NCBI RefSeq assembly: GCF_037113525.1 | Contig: NZ_CP146963.1 | Coordinates: 4,526,001-4,590,000 of the forward strand | DNA from: Butyrivibrio fibrisolvens | GTDB taxonomy: Bacteria; Bacillota; Clostridia; Lachnospirales; Lachnospiraceae | Reading direction: 5' to 3' | Length of the DNA: 64,000 nucleotides | Shown here: positions 49,596 through 59,097 of the stretch, piece by piece | How positions within the stretch are numbered: position 1 is the stretch's first letter | How the letters are laid out: every line of letters begins with the position of its first letter | Program-made: the position numbers and the translations under genes | Notes under the pieces: generated by a model | The model's database searches: none | Seen by the model: the letters and a program-made list of their open reading frames with translations, nothing else | What the model was told of the DNA's origin: nothing

Positions 49596-50537
49596 TTATT
49601 CATCATCCTCATCTCCATGATGCTGGAGAGAGTTTTGTACTCTATTATAAAGCTCCTGCGCAGCATTATATCCCATCTTCTTCTGACGATGGTTAACAGC
49701 TGCAGATTCGCATATAACCGCAAGGTTACGTCCTGGTCTTATCGGAATTCTGTGACATACTATCCTGTTTCCAAGATACTCTGTATACTGCTCCTCAAGT
49801 CCCAGTCTGTCATACTCCTTGTCCTTGTCCCAGTCCTCAAGCTTGATGACAAGGTCTATAGCCTTACTGTCACGAACACTTGATACACCGTAAAGAGTCT
49901 TAACATCAATGATTCCGATACCTCTAAGCTCGATGAAGTGTCTTGTGATATCAGGTGCACTTCCAAGAAGAAGCTCATCACTTATTTTCCTAAGTTCTAC
50001 TACATCATCGGATACGAGTCTGTGTCCACGCTTAATAAGCTCAAGTGCAGCCTCTGACTTACCGATACCGCTGTCACCTGTGATAAGAACGCCTTCACCA
50101 TATACATCAACAAGTACTCCGTGAATGGAGATGCATGGTGCAAGCTTCTCATTAAGATATCTGATGATCTCTGCCATAACAGCAGATGTGGGTTTTCTTG
50201 TCATAAGAACAGGAACCTGTTCTTCATTGGCAATCTTTAAGAAAAGATTATCCGGTACCAGCTCTCTGCAGAAGATAACAGCAGGTATATCAAATGAAAG
50301 AAAATCTCTGTAAGCCTTCTCTTTCTGCTCCTGTGGAAGTGACTCCATGTAGGTATACTCAACGAATCCTACAATCTGAAGTCTTGTTGCCTCGAAGTGT
50401 TCAAAATATCCGGCAAGCTGCAGCGCAGGTCTGTTGATATCCGGCTGTGTGATCCTGATCTTATCTATCGGGATTTCAGGTGTCAGGTTATCAAGTTTGA
50501 TCCATTCGATGATAGTTTTAAGTTTAACGCTAGCCAT
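49596..50537 (-). CDS. hprK: HPr kinase/phosphorylase
   Basis: 313 residues, standard length. Walker A GDSGIGKS is at 154-161, with the family stretch ALELIKRGHRLVSDDVVEL after it and the C-terminal ELRGIGIIDV signature. It phosphorylates Ser46 of HPr-like proteins in response to glycolytic intermediates and so controls catabolite repression. Its likely partner lies in the same cluster at 45245-45511. GGAGGGATCTTATT precedes the ATG. Confidence 0.97.
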   Translation of the reverse strand: MASVKLKTIIEWIKLDNLTPEIPIDKIRITQPDINRPALQLAGYFEHFEATRLQIVGFVEYTYMESLPQEQKEKAYRDFLSFDIPAVIFCRELVPDNLFLKIANEEQVPVLMTRKPTSAVMAEIIRYLNEKLAPCISIHGVLVDVYGEGVLITGDSGIGKSEAALELIKRGHRLVSDDVVELRKISDELLLGSAPDITRHFIELRGIGIIDVKTLYGVSSVRDSKAIDLVIKLEDWDKDKEYDRLGLEEQYTEYLGNRIVCHRIPIRPGRNLAVICESAAVNHRQKKMGYNAAQELYNRVQNSLQHHGDEDDE

Positions 50538-50573
50538 AATAAGATCCCTCCATATATTAGGAAGTTAAGATAC

Positions 50574-50609
50574 AATTGCCCTGACTTTTGTATAAAAGAC
50601 AAGGCAATT
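50574..50609. other. Hairpin in the hprK leader
   Basis: AATTGCC/GGCAATT with an inner CTTTT/AAAAG pairing forms a stem between the SGNH gene end and hprK. There is no T run, so it may be a leader structure and not a terminator. Confidence 0.35.
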
Positions 50610-50619
50610 AAAGTCCCCA

Positions 50620-50724
50620 TTAAATCAGTTTCAGTTTATCATACAGGCTTAAGCGTTTCAACATAATGAGCGGTATCGACTGTACGATATCATATAGCCC
50701 CAGCATCTCATCAACACGTTTCAT
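50620..50724 (-). CDS. Possible 34-residue peptide
   Basis: An ATG at 50724 with AAGG about ten bases upstream opens a 34-codon frame beginning MKRVDEMLGLYDIVQSI and ending LSLYDKLKLI. Composition is protein-like and it lies in the leader of hprK. No homologue is known to me, so it may be chance. Confidence 0.25.
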   Translation of the reverse strand: MKRVDEMLGLYDIVQSIPLIMLKRLSLYDKLKLI

Positions 50725-50742
50725 TTTAGTACAACCTTATTA

Positions 50743-51369
50743 CTAAAAAATATATTTCTTCATATTGTCGAAGATGAGCTCATATGCGCAGGGCCACATG
50801 TGAATGCCGTCGGTGGTGTACTTCTCAAGCATCTGCCCGTTCTCACCAAAGAGTCCTTCGTTCACATTTATATACCTGTAGCCGAACTCAGTCGCAAGCT
50901 TTTCGACAATGCCGTTGGCCTTATCCAGCCTTTCAAGACGAAGCTTTGCCGCAAGAGGTGCCTCGGGCCATGCTGTCACTTTATCCGCCACCTTCTGATT
51001 AACCGGATAAAAAGCCATCATGAACACTTTAGTTTCAGGAAGCCTATCTTTAATCTGTATAAGAATTTTCCTGTAATCCGCCTCGAAAATCTCGGAAGTT
51101 TCCTCCTGACGGCTTATATCATTGGTGCCGATATTTATGAAGATTACGGAGGGCTTTAGGTCAAATATCTGCTCATCCATGGATTCAAGAAGTTCGGGAA
51201 TAGTATAGCCACTGATCCCCCGATTGTAAATGACCTTGGATAACCCTCTGCTCATCAGAATCTCGTTAATGGGAAAATGTTCCATCAATGATGAACCCAC
51301 AAAAAGAGTTTCTCCTTTAACAGCATTCTTATTAAGATATCTGTATCTTGTTACAGCATATATGTTCAT
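50743..51369 (-). CDS. SGNH/GDSL-family esterase
   Basis: 208 residues. Block I is TLFVGSSLMEH (nucleophile Ser about 26), block III IGTNDISR supplies the asparagine, and block V TDGIHMWPCAY holds the Asp-His pair. There is no signal peptide. Such enzymes remove acetyl or other ester groups, often from plant or bacterial glycans. It starts about 47 bases after the beta-mannosidase gene, so a mannan or oligosaccharide deacetylase is a plausible guess. Confidence 0.85.
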   Translation of the reverse strand: MNIYAVTRYRYLNKNAVKGETLFVGSSLMEHFPINEILMSRGLSKVIYNRGISGYTIPELLESMDEQIFDLKPSVIFINIGTNDISRQEETSEIFEADYRKILIQIKDRLPETKVFMMAFYPVNQKVADKVTAWPEAPLAAKLRLERLDKANGIVEKLATEFGYRYINVNEGLFGENGQMLEKYTTDGIHMWPCAYELIFDNMKKYIF

Positions 51370-51415
51370 GACAGCCTCCGCTTTTTATACTTTTGTCAAA
51401 AGACCTTCCCTGTCC

Positions 51416-53881
51416 TTAATGTATGTCATAGACGCTTCTTACCTTAAGCCCCTTAAGGTTTCCGCGGATAACCTCTATCTGTCTGCTTCCCGGATTCATG
51501 TCAAAAAAGTTGTCTGAAAGAATCAGGTCATCATTCTCATTTCTTATCTCTATATTTTTGGCAAAAGAGCCGGCTTCCACCGTGATCTGGTTGTCTGAAA
51601 CCGCAGTTACCTTAAGAGTCGGATCTTCGAAGCAGAAGTATTTTGCGGGCACAAAAAGCACTGTTCCTTCCGATACAACCCTGTCACCCTCTTTCGCTCT
51701 GAAAGAAGCATACGTTGAATATATGTCTATGCCTTGGAAGTGCTTTTCCTGAATCCATACCGAGGTAAGCGGCGAAACCTTCACCTGCGTCACTCCACGG
51801 GTCTCAAGACCTGTGGTCTTTGATGACAGCTCTTTTCCCGAAGCATCCCTAAGCTCCCACTCTACTGTAAGAGTGCGCTCCTTGATTGTCTCATTGGACA
51901 CATTCAGCCTGATCGCCGGAGTGAAGGCAGTCTTTTCGGAATTAACAAGGATTCCCTCGGATACCGTACTTGTCTCCTCGCAGCTAAGAAGCACCGGAGC
52001 AAAGAATCTTTTTGCATAATACTGAAGCGCCTTCCACCTGCCGTAGTAATCCACTGAAGCCCAGCTTATTACCGGCCAGCAGTCATTAAGCTGCCAGTAG
52101 ATTGCTCCCATGCACCTTCCGCGGTTTCTCCTGAAGTGCTCAACTCCGAATCTTATTGCCTCTCCCGCAAGAAGCTGGGATGCATAGGTTAAGGTATCGA
52201 AATCGCCAGGGTATCTGAAGGTAGCCTGCATATACTGCATGATCTTGGCATTGGCAGAGCTGTTCCTCTGATGCTTCTCCATGTTGTAGGAAAAGAGATT
52301 GAAATCTTCAGGTCTTTCCATGACTGTTTCCATGGTCTTCATTGAAGGGATCGACTGGAAGCCAAACTCGGAAAGATACCTGAAATGATGCTTTCTGTAC
52401 TCGGTGAAGGGCTTGTTGTCGTGCCACACCGACCAGTAATGAACGTCTCCTCTGCTGTCATCATTGGGGGCATCAAAGGCTCCTCCTGAGGAGGGGCTTG
52501 AAGGCCAGTATACTGTGTCGGGGGCATACTCATGCACCCACTTGGGGAAGAGATACTCGTACATCTTAATGTAATCAGCTCTCTGTTTATGAGAGCTTAC
52601 CCAAAGGCCATCCTTGACGAACATCTCCATCTCGTTGTTTCCGCAGATAAGTCCAAGGCAGGCATGGTCGGCAATACGGCGCAGATTGTCTCTTATCTCA
52701 CAGTGTATGTTCTCTTCAAACTCATCATTAAGATCGTAGACGGCACAGGCAAACATAAGATCCTGCCATACAATAAGTCCCAGCTCGTCGCATAGGTCAT
52801 AGAATTCATCACCAGGGAAAAAGCCGCCGCCCCATACTCTTATAGTGTTGAAATTGGACATTTTGCAATCTGACAGAAGTTGCCTTGTTCTCTTTGGAGT
52901 TATCCTTGAGAGGAAGTTGTCCTCCGGAATATAGTCCGCTCCCATTGCAAAGATATCAATGCCATTTACGCAGTGTGAAAAGCTCTCACCCCACTCATCC
53001 TTTTTTCTGGTCAAAGTCATGGTGCGAAGACCGATGCGTTTTTGGACTGAGTCTGCAATATGCCCTTCCATCCTCAAGGTCACGGTCACGGTATAAAGAT
53101 TCTGTTCACCAAAACCGTTTGGCCACCACAACTTGGGATCATCTACCAAAAGTTCATCACCTGTTTGATAATTTTCAGCCACCGTCTCTTTTCCCTCAGG
53201 AGATGTCACAGTAACGTCTATAAAAGCACCTTCACATCCTTCAAGGATTTCTTTATCGGTGAAAAGAGACAGATACACCTTTCCATCCTCATGCCTTTGA
53301 TGTATCCTCACATTGTCTATCCTTGCTTCATTAAAGCCTCTAAGAGTAACCGGTCTGAAAATACCTGCGTCAGGAATCCTTGGACCCCAGTCCCAGCCGA
53401 ACATGCAGTGGGCCTTTCTAATATGAGCAAAGCCCTGCATTGCATCCTCCGATCCGTCGCAGCGGCACTCCTCATATGCCTTCCTTATGAATTTAAGTGG
53501 AGAGTAAAGATATACCTTAAGTACATTTCCCTTTTCATTCAAATACTCCGTAACATCTGCCACGTAGGTCCTGTGCATATTTTCAGCATGAATCAGACTC
53601 TCTCCGTTTAGTGTGATATCCGCTATAGTATCTATCCCTTCGAAAACCAGCTCCTTTTTTCTGCTCTCAAAAACTTCCCTGTCACAGTCAAAGAACGCCT
53701 CGTATTCAAAGTCCTCCTCCATCATCGAGAGGGCATACTTTTCATTGTCTCCCACAAAAAGATCCGGAATTACTCCGTTTCTGAAAAGAGTTTCAAGAAC
53801 ACTCCCCGGCACGGAAGAATCGTAGTAAGTCCCGTCAGATACTCTTTTTATCTTCCAATTTGAAATATTCATACTATTCAT
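51416..53881 (-). CDS. GH2 beta-mannosidase
   Basis: About 821 residues, cytoplasmic. The N-terminal jelly-roll, Ig-like and TIM-barrel domains follow in GH2 order. The barrel has WGGGFFPGDEFYDLCDELG, the acid/base Glu in CGNNEMEMF (near 417) and the nucleophile Glu in SEFGFQS (near 505), the beta-mannosidase version of the family. It cleaves terminal mannose from mannan oligosaccharides. The frame also opens at 53887, but AGGAG is only three bases from that ATG and nine from the ATG at 53881, which is preferred. It overlaps the end of a gene remnant. Confidence 0.9.
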   Translation of the reverse strand: MNSMNISNWKIKRVSDGTYYDSSVPGSVLETLFRNGVIPDLFVGDNEKYALSMMEEDFEYEAFFDCDREVFESRKKELVFEGIDTIADITLNGESLIHAENMHRTYVADVTEYLNEKGNVLKVYLYSPLKFIRKAYEECRCDGSEDAMQGFAHIRKAHCMFGWDWGPRIPDAGIFRPVTLRGFNEARIDNVRIHQRHEDGKVYLSLFTDKEILEGCEGAFIDVTVTSPEGKETVAENYQTGDELLVDDPKLWWPNGFGEQNLYTVTVTLRMEGHIADSVQKRIGLRTMTLTRKKDEWGESFSHCVNGIDIFAMGADYIPEDNFLSRITPKRTRQLLSDCKMSNFNTIRVWGGGFFPGDEFYDLCDELGLIVWQDLMFACAVYDLNDEFEENIHCEIRDNLRRIADHACLGLICGNNEMEMFVKDGLWVSSHKQRADYIKMYEYLFPKWVHEYAPDTVYWPSSPSSGGAFDAPNDDSRGDVHYWSVWHDNKPFTEYRKHHFRYLSEFGFQSIPSMKTMETVMERPEDFNLFSYNMEKHQRNSSANAKIMQYMQATFRYPGDFDTLTYASQLLAGEAIRFGVEHFRRNRGRCMGAIYWQLNDCWPVISWASVDYYGRWKALQYYAKRFFAPVLLSCEETSTVSEGILVNSEKTAFTPAIRLNVSNETIKERTLTVEWELRDASGKELSSKTTGLETRGVTQVKVSPLTSVWIQEKHFQGIDIYSTYASFRAKEGDRVVSEGTVLFVPAKYFCFEDPTLKVTAVSDNQITVEAGSFAKNIEIRNENDDLILSDNFFDMNPGSRQIEVIRGNLKGLKVRSVYDIH

Positions 53882-54114
53882 TTTCATTATCTCCTATTTT
53901 ACTGTCGTTCTTCCATGGCTTTGCACCTTCGAAGTATGCATTTCCATCGATCCATACAGGCAGATGAGCGAAGTGGAATGGGTCATGCTTCATCATGTTA
54001 GGATGTTCTTCTTCCATATCGAATTTGGAGAGCCACTCATCATATACAGGATACTCGTCAAAACAGTATGTGCCGACTTTCCTGTTCTCTACAATCTTCT
54101 GATCAGGCTGAGAA
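53874..54114 (-). pseudogene. Remnant of an unidentified gene upstream of the beta-mannosidase
   Basis: About 80 codons in one frame read as normal protein (YCFDEYPVYDEWLSKFDM, HFAHLPVWIDGNAYFEG, KPWKND) and stop inside the start of the GH2 gene. Upstream the frame runs into the uvrC end and meets stops there. No usable ATG, GTG or TTG opens it before an internal ATG with 47 codons left. The likely reading is the C-terminal end of a gene whose front was lost when uvrC became its neighbour. I do not recognise the family. Confidence 0.55.
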
Positions 54115-56019
54115 TCACTTAGAAGTACCAGGTCTTCTGACGGCCACTTCTGTATGGAAGAATTCGTAGACTGCCAAAGCTTCTTTTTCCCTAAGTTCAG
54201 GAACCTTTAGAAGCTCTTCTACTGAAGCTTCCTTGATATCCTTGATCGACTCAAAGTCTCTCATGAGAGCTTTCCTTCTGGCAGCTCCGATTCCGGGTAT
54301 GTCGTCAAGGACAGACCTTACCTGGGCTTTACTTCTTAAGGATCTGTGATATTCTATAGCGAATCTATGAGCTTCGTCCTGAATCCTTGTTATAAGCTTA
54401 AATCCCTCGCTATGTCTGTCTATAGGCAGCTCTACATTGTTAAAATAAAGGCCTCTTGTTCTATGATTGTCGTCCTTGACCATACCACATACAGGTATAT
54501 TGATACCAAGCTCTTCAAGGACCTGGAGGCATATATTGACCTGACCTCGTCCACCATCCATGAGGATCAGATCAGGGAATCTGGTAAAGCTTCCATACTG
54601 GGCATCTATATTTCTAAGCTCCATGTCCTGCCTTTCTTCAAGACCGTGAAGAAGCCTTCTTGTCAGAACTTCATGCATGCAGGCATAATCATTAGGGCCT
54701 TCTACTGACTTTATCCTGAACTTTCTGTAGTCGCTCTTTTTGGGTTTACCCTTTTCAAATACCACCATGGAACCAACATTGGCAAAGCCGCTTATATTAG
54801 AAATATCATAGGCTTCCATCCTGACAAGATTCTTCATTCCAAGGATCTGTTCGATTTCCTTAACAGCTCCAATGGTCCTTCCTTCTTCACGCTTTATACG
54901 TTCTCTGTCCTTGGAAAGAACAAGCGCTGCATTTTCAGAAGCAAGCTCCATGAGCTTTTCTTTCTGACCTCTTTCAGGAACAGTTATATACATACGGCTT
55001 CCTTTTCTTCCGGACAACCATTTTTCTATTATCTCCTGATCTTCGATCCTGACAGGCAGCATAAGCTCCCTTGGAACAAAAGGAGTTCCGGAATAGAACT
55101 GCTTAACAAAATCAAGAACAATCTCTTCCTGAGGATTACCACCAACATGAGTCATATAGAAATGTTCACGTCCTATAAGCCTTCCGTCACGAACGAAGAA
55201 CACCTGAATAACAGCATCATTTTCATCAGAAGCGATCGCGATGATATCCTTATCCTCCATAGATGAATCCGTCATCTTCTGCTTCTGGGCTACGCTTCTT
55301 ACATCATTCAGAAGGTCTCTGTAGCGAGCTGCATTCTCAAAATCCATTTCCTCTGAAGCCTTATACATCTTGTCTTCAAGGTCTTTTAAAATAACATTGT
55401 AATTACCGGATAGAAAGTCCAGCGCCTTATCAATATGCTCTTTATATTCTTCCTGACTTACTTTTCCCGTACACGGGCCGCAGCACCTTCCCATATGGAA
55501 ATTAAGGCATGGTCTTTGCTGGCCTATATCTTTGGGAAGAGACCTGTTACAGGTCCTAAGTCCGTATATCTTGTTGATAAGATCTATAGTAGTCTTAACT
55601 GCCTGAGCGCTTGTGAAGGGTCCGAAGTATCTCGCCTTATCTTTTCTCATAAGTCTTGAAAAAAGAATCCTGGGGTACTCTTCCTGGACCGTAACCTTTA
55701 TATAAGGATAAGTCTTGTCATCTTTTAAAAGGGTATTGTAGCGGGGCCTGTTTTCCTTAATAAGATTATTCTCAAGTACAAGGGCTTCAAGCTCTGAATC
55801 AGTAACGATATATTCAAACCTGGCGATCTTGGATACCATCTGATCTATCTGAGGGCCGCGTCCTACTATCTTCCTGAAATATGACTGCACACGCTTATGA
55901 AGGTCAATAGCCTTACCAACATACATGATGACATCGTCTGCATCATGCATTATATAAACGCCGGGATTATGGGGCAGTTTTTTTAATTCTTCTTTGACAT
56001 CAAATCTGCTTTCTTCCAT
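54115..56019 (-). CDS. uvrC: Excinuclease ABC subunit C
   Basis: About 634 residues. The GIY-YIG nuclease domain is at the N-terminus ([20 protein letters not shown]), a UVR motif around 205-240, the RNase-H-like nuclease domain ([21 protein letters not shown]) and a C-terminal helix-hairpin-helix ([16 protein letters not shown]). It makes both cuts in nucleotide excision repair. The frame extends to 56073, but AGAGGA supports the ATG at 56019. ftsH lies upstream with a hairpin between. Confidence 0.96.
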   Translation of the reverse strand: MEESRFDVKEELKKLPHNPGVYIMHDADDVIMYVGKAIDLHKRVQSYFRKIVGRGPQIDQMVSKIARFEYIVTDSELEALVLENNLIKENRPRYNTLLKDDKTYPYIKVTVQEEYPRILFSRLMRKDKARYFGPFTSAQAVKTTIDLINKIYGLRTCNRSLPKDIGQQRPCLNFHMGRCCGPCTGKVSQEEYKEHIDKALDFLSGNYNVILKDLEDKMYKASEEMDFENAARYRDLLNDVRSVAQKQKMTDSSMEDKDIIAIASDENDAVIQVFFVRDGRLIGREHFYMTHVGGNPQEEIVLDFVKQFYSGTPFVPRELMLPVRIEDQEIIEKWLSGRKGSRMYITVPERGQKEKLMELASENAALVLSKDRERIKREEGRTIGAVKEIEQILGMKNLVRMEAYDISNISGFANVGSMVVFEKGKPKKSDYRKFRIKSVEGPNDYACMHEVLTRRLLHGLEERQDMELRNIDAQYGSFTRFPDLILMDGGRGQVNICLQVLEELGINIPVCGMVKDDNHRTRGLYFNNVELPIDRHSEGFKLITRIQDEAHRFAIEYHRSLRSKAQVRSVLDDIPGIGAARRKALMRDFESIKDIKEASVEELLKVPELREKEALAVYEFFHTEVAVRRPGTSK

Positions 56020-56117
56020 CTGGTCCTCTTTAAACTTTGTCCTAAATCTGCTTCTTTTCAGATTCCATTCCATGATCGTATGATCGATCCGCAGATTTCA
56101 CATTAATACTTATAACA

Positions 56118-56168
56118 AAGTGCACCTGAATCACATGTTGCCTTCCAACCTGTAATACAGATGCACTT
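56118..56168 (-). terminator. Possible ftsH terminator
   Basis: AAGTGCATCTG/CAGGTGCACTT (one mismatch) is followed by TGTTATAAG on the minus strand, directly after ftsH. Confidence 0.55.
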
Positions 56169-56186
56169 GATGATCATTTCTTAGTT

Positions 56187-58721
56187 TTAGTTGTCAGACC
56201 CTTTTTCAGCGTCATCTGACTTGTCAGCTTTATCGAAATCATCCGGAACATGTGAAAATCTTCCGCCTGACTTTGAAGTGTTTTCGCTGTCATCCTTCTT
56301 TTCATTTGACCACAGATTCTCCGGCTGATTAGCCCAGATATATCTGCTGTCATTAGCTGAGTCAAAGCCGCCTCTTCTTGTCAGAATGTCCATTGGATCA
56401 GGCTCTGATGGTTTATCATCCTTGCCTTTGTTAGCATCGCTTCCATAGAGAGTACTTGGCTTTTGGATATATGGCTCATCTTTCTTTTCTTCTACAACCT
56501 GACTTGCAGGGCTTTGATCGTTTGTAGCAGATGTATCACTACTGCTTATCTGTCCGCTCATCCAGTTGTGAGCATCATTCATTGCTTCGTCAAAAGAGCT
56601 TTTGGTCTTAACCGGCTCTGTAGTGCCTGAAGATGAAATGCTATTGGAAGAGGTACTCTGTGATGAGCTGCTTCCGGATGAAAAACCCTGTGATGAAAGG
56701 CGGTCTATTGCACTTTCTTTTTTGGGTTCTTCCTTATCTTCACCAACTTTTGCTGACTCAGGTCTTGTTGCATATATTCTAAGTCTTGACTGATTTTTTT
56801 CTTCTTCGGTAGGTTCAGGAAGTCCTTCTACCTCACGATAGATCTGCATGAATTCCTTACCGGAGATTGTCTCTTTACTGATAAGATGTTCAGCAAGGCG
56901 ATCCATTGTTGACAGGTGAGCTCTGATTATTTCTTTAGCTTCCTCATAGCAGGATGCAAGAACCTTCATAACTTCCTTATCAACTTCTGCTGCTGTCTGG
57001 TCAGAGCAGTTAAGCTCTTTTCTTCCATCAAGATAACGGTTCTGTATAGATTCAAGCTGCATAAGTCCGAACTTGTCACTCATACCGTACATAGTGATCA
57101 TGGATCTTGCAATCTCAGTAGCCTTTTCGATATCGTTCTGTGCACCTGTTGTAACTGTGTTGAAGATAACCTCTTCTGCTGCACGTCCGCCAAGAGCTAC
57201 AACGATATCATCGTGCATTTCATCTTTTGTATTAAGGAACTTCTCTTCTTCAGGAACCTGCATTACATAACCAAGAGCTCCCATTGTACGTGGAACGATG
57301 GTGATCTTCTGTACAGGCTCTGTATTCTTTTGAACAGCACTGATAAGAGCATGTCCGACTTCGTGATAAGATACAAGCTTACGCTCTTCTTTAGAAAGAA
57401 TTCTATCCTTTTTCTCTTTTCCCACAAGAACCTGTTCAACAGCTTCCATGAGGTCTTTTTGGGATACGTAGTCGCGCTTACCCTTAACTGCGTTGATGGC
57501 AGCTTCGTTGATCATGTTGGCAAGATCAGATCCGACCGCACCGCTTGTTGCAAGTGCAACCTCCTCAAGATCAACGGTTTCATCCATCTTAACGTCCTTG
57601 GAATGAACCTTAAGGATCTCAACACGGCCCTTAAGATCAGGCTTATCAACGATGATCCTTCTGTCGAAACGTCCCGGACGAAGAAGGGCTTTATCAAGGA
57701 TCTCAGGTCTGTTAGTAGCACCAAGTATCAGTACACCTTTACTTGAATCAAAACCGTCCATCTCGGAAAGGAGCTGGTTGAGGGTCTGTTCTCTTTCTTC
57801 ATTGCCGCCTCCAAACTTGGAATCACGGCTACGACCTATAGCATCGATCTCATCGATGAAGATGATACAAGGTGCGTTCTTATTAGCTTCTGCAAATAGG
57901 TCTCTTACACGGCTTGCACCAACGCCGACATACAGCTCTATAAAGTCAGAACCAGCAAGTGAATAGAAAGGAACATGTGCTTCACCTGCAACGGCCTTTG
58001 CAAGAAGTGTCTTACCTGTTCCGGGAGGTCCTACAAGAAGGGCTCCCTTAGGAAGCTTGGCACCTATCTTAACATACTTGCCCGGATTGTGAAGGAAGTC
58101 TACAACTTCCACAAGTGACTCTTTAGCTTCATCTTCACCTGCTACATCCTTGAAGGTAACGCCTGTCTCCTTCTGAACATAGACCTTGGCGTTGGACTTA
58201 CCAACATTGAAGATTCCGCCTGCACCTTTTGACATACGCCTAAAGAGGAATCCAAGGATCACCCACAAAAGAACTATAGGAAGAACGTATGACAGGATAA
58301 GGGATATGATATAGTTCCTTGAATCCGGAACTGTTGATGTATATTCGATTCCTGCATCTTCAAGCTTTTGCTGGAGTTCAAAGTCAGTAACTATACCTGT
58401 ATAGAACTTGGTATCAGGTGTTGCTATCTCATCATCCTTTTCAGCTTTTTCATTATAAGCAATTATTCCATCCTTGTTAGGAGTGATAGTGATCTTGTCC
58501 GATTCGATCACTACAGATTCGATCTGCTCATTTTCAAGCATCTCTATAAACTGATCGTATCTTATTTCAATAGTGGATGCCGAGCTCAGGGCATTAGTAA
58601 AATAAGAGATCACGAACATACAGACAAGGGCTGCCAGAAGCAGCATAAAAAGACTTTGTCTGTTGTTTGATGAGTTTCCACCGCCCTGCCCGCGGCGTTC
58701 ATTATTATTTTCGTTATCCAT
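56187..58721 (-). CDS. ftsH: FtsH ATP-dependent membrane protease with a long C-terminal tail
   Basis: About 844 residues against the usual 600-700. Two membrane helices flank an outer domain; the AAA domain has Walker A GPPGTGKT (near 231), and the zinc protease site is HEVGH (near 452). It degrades membrane and regulatory proteins. After about residue 640 an extra 200 residues follow, rich in Ser, Asp, Glu, Lys and Asn, including a Ser/Thr-only run, with no known domain. The frame extends to 58766, but GAGGT ten bases before ATG 58721 supports the start MDNENNNERRG. Confidence 0.95.
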   Translation of the reverse strand: MDNENNNERRGQGGGNSSNNRQSLFMLLLAALVCMFVISYFTNALSSASTIEIRYDQFIEMLENEQIESVVIESDKITITPNKDGIIAYNEKAEKDDEIATPDTKFYTGIVTDFELQQKLEDAGIEYTSTVPDSRNYIISLILSYVLPIVLLWVILGFLFRRMSKGAGGIFNVGKSNAKVYVQKETGVTFKDVAGEDEAKESLVEVVDFLHNPGKYVKIGAKLPKGALLVGPPGTGKTLLAKAVAGEAHVPFYSLAGSDFIELYVGVGASRVRDLFAEANKNAPCIIFIDEIDAIGRSRDSKFGGGNEEREQTLNQLLSEMDGFDSSKGVLILGATNRPEILDKALLRPGRFDRRIIVDKPDLKGRVEILKVHSKDVKMDETVDLEEVALATSGAVGSDLANMINEAAINAVKGKRDYVSQKDLMEAVEQVLVGKEKKDRILSKEERKLVSYHEVGHALISAVQKNTEPVQKITIVPRTMGALGYVMQVPEEEKFLNTKDEMHDDIVVALGGRAAEEVIFNTVTTGAQNDIEKATEIARSMITMYGMSDKFGLMQLESIQNRYLDGRKELNCSDQTAAEVDKEVMKVLASCYEEAKEIIRAHLSTMDRLAEHLISKETISGKEFMQIYREVEGLPEPTEEEKNQSRLRIYATRPESAKVGEDKEEPKKESAIDRLSSQGFSSGSSSSQSTSSNSISSSGTTEPVKTKSSFDEAMNDAHNWMSGQISSSDTSATNDQSPASQVVEEKKDEPYIQKPSTLYGSDANKGKDDKPSEPDPMDILTRRGGFDSANDSRYIWANQPENLWSNEKKDDSENTSKSGGRFSHVPDDFDKADKSDDAEKGSDN

Positions 58722-58907
58722 TAAGGTTGTTACCTCACTTTTATTATAGATAGCGCAATTATGCACCTTATAGCATTATAAAATCTATTAAGGCACAATG
58801 CAATTAAAGTAAAACTTCTTATTTCTTAAAGTTCGATAAAGTGCTCCATAACCAATATGTTTTTTATATTAAAAACCCATGTTCGAACTGTTTCCATGTT
58901 GAAGTTT

Positions 58908-59078
58908 TTATATCTGATGTCTTACTACACCGTATTCATCATCACTACGCCAGTACGGACACTTTTTTGAACGCCTTGTTAAAAAGTGGTACATCTCGTC
59001 CTCATCAAGATTGACGCTGCAGCTGTAGGATTCGTCCTCTTCATCGTATTCATAATATGCGCATGTATCGCAGTCCAT
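58908..59078 (-). CDS. Small cysteine-containing DUF6472-like protein
   Basis: 56 residues, start MDCDTCAYYEYDEEDESY, with later Cys in CSV and KKCPYWRSDDEYGVVR. Four cysteines (CDTC...C...C) and acidic composition suggest a small metal-binding protein. I recall this pattern as a Clostridia family of unknown function (DUF6472). GGAGGTTAGACT precedes the ATG. It follows the RACo-like gene by twenty bases, so both are cotranscribed. Confidence 0.75.
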   Translation of the reverse strand: MDCDTCAYYEYDEEDESYSCSVNLDEDEMYHFLTRRSKKCPYWRSDDEYGVVRHQI

Positions 59079-59097
59079 AGTCTAACCTCCAAACAAT

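Noticed and set aside
56916..57746. 276-codon frame on the plus strand
   Set aside because: It is opposite the AAA and protease domains of ftsH. It is rich in Cys, Phe and Ser, as expected for an antisense shadow.
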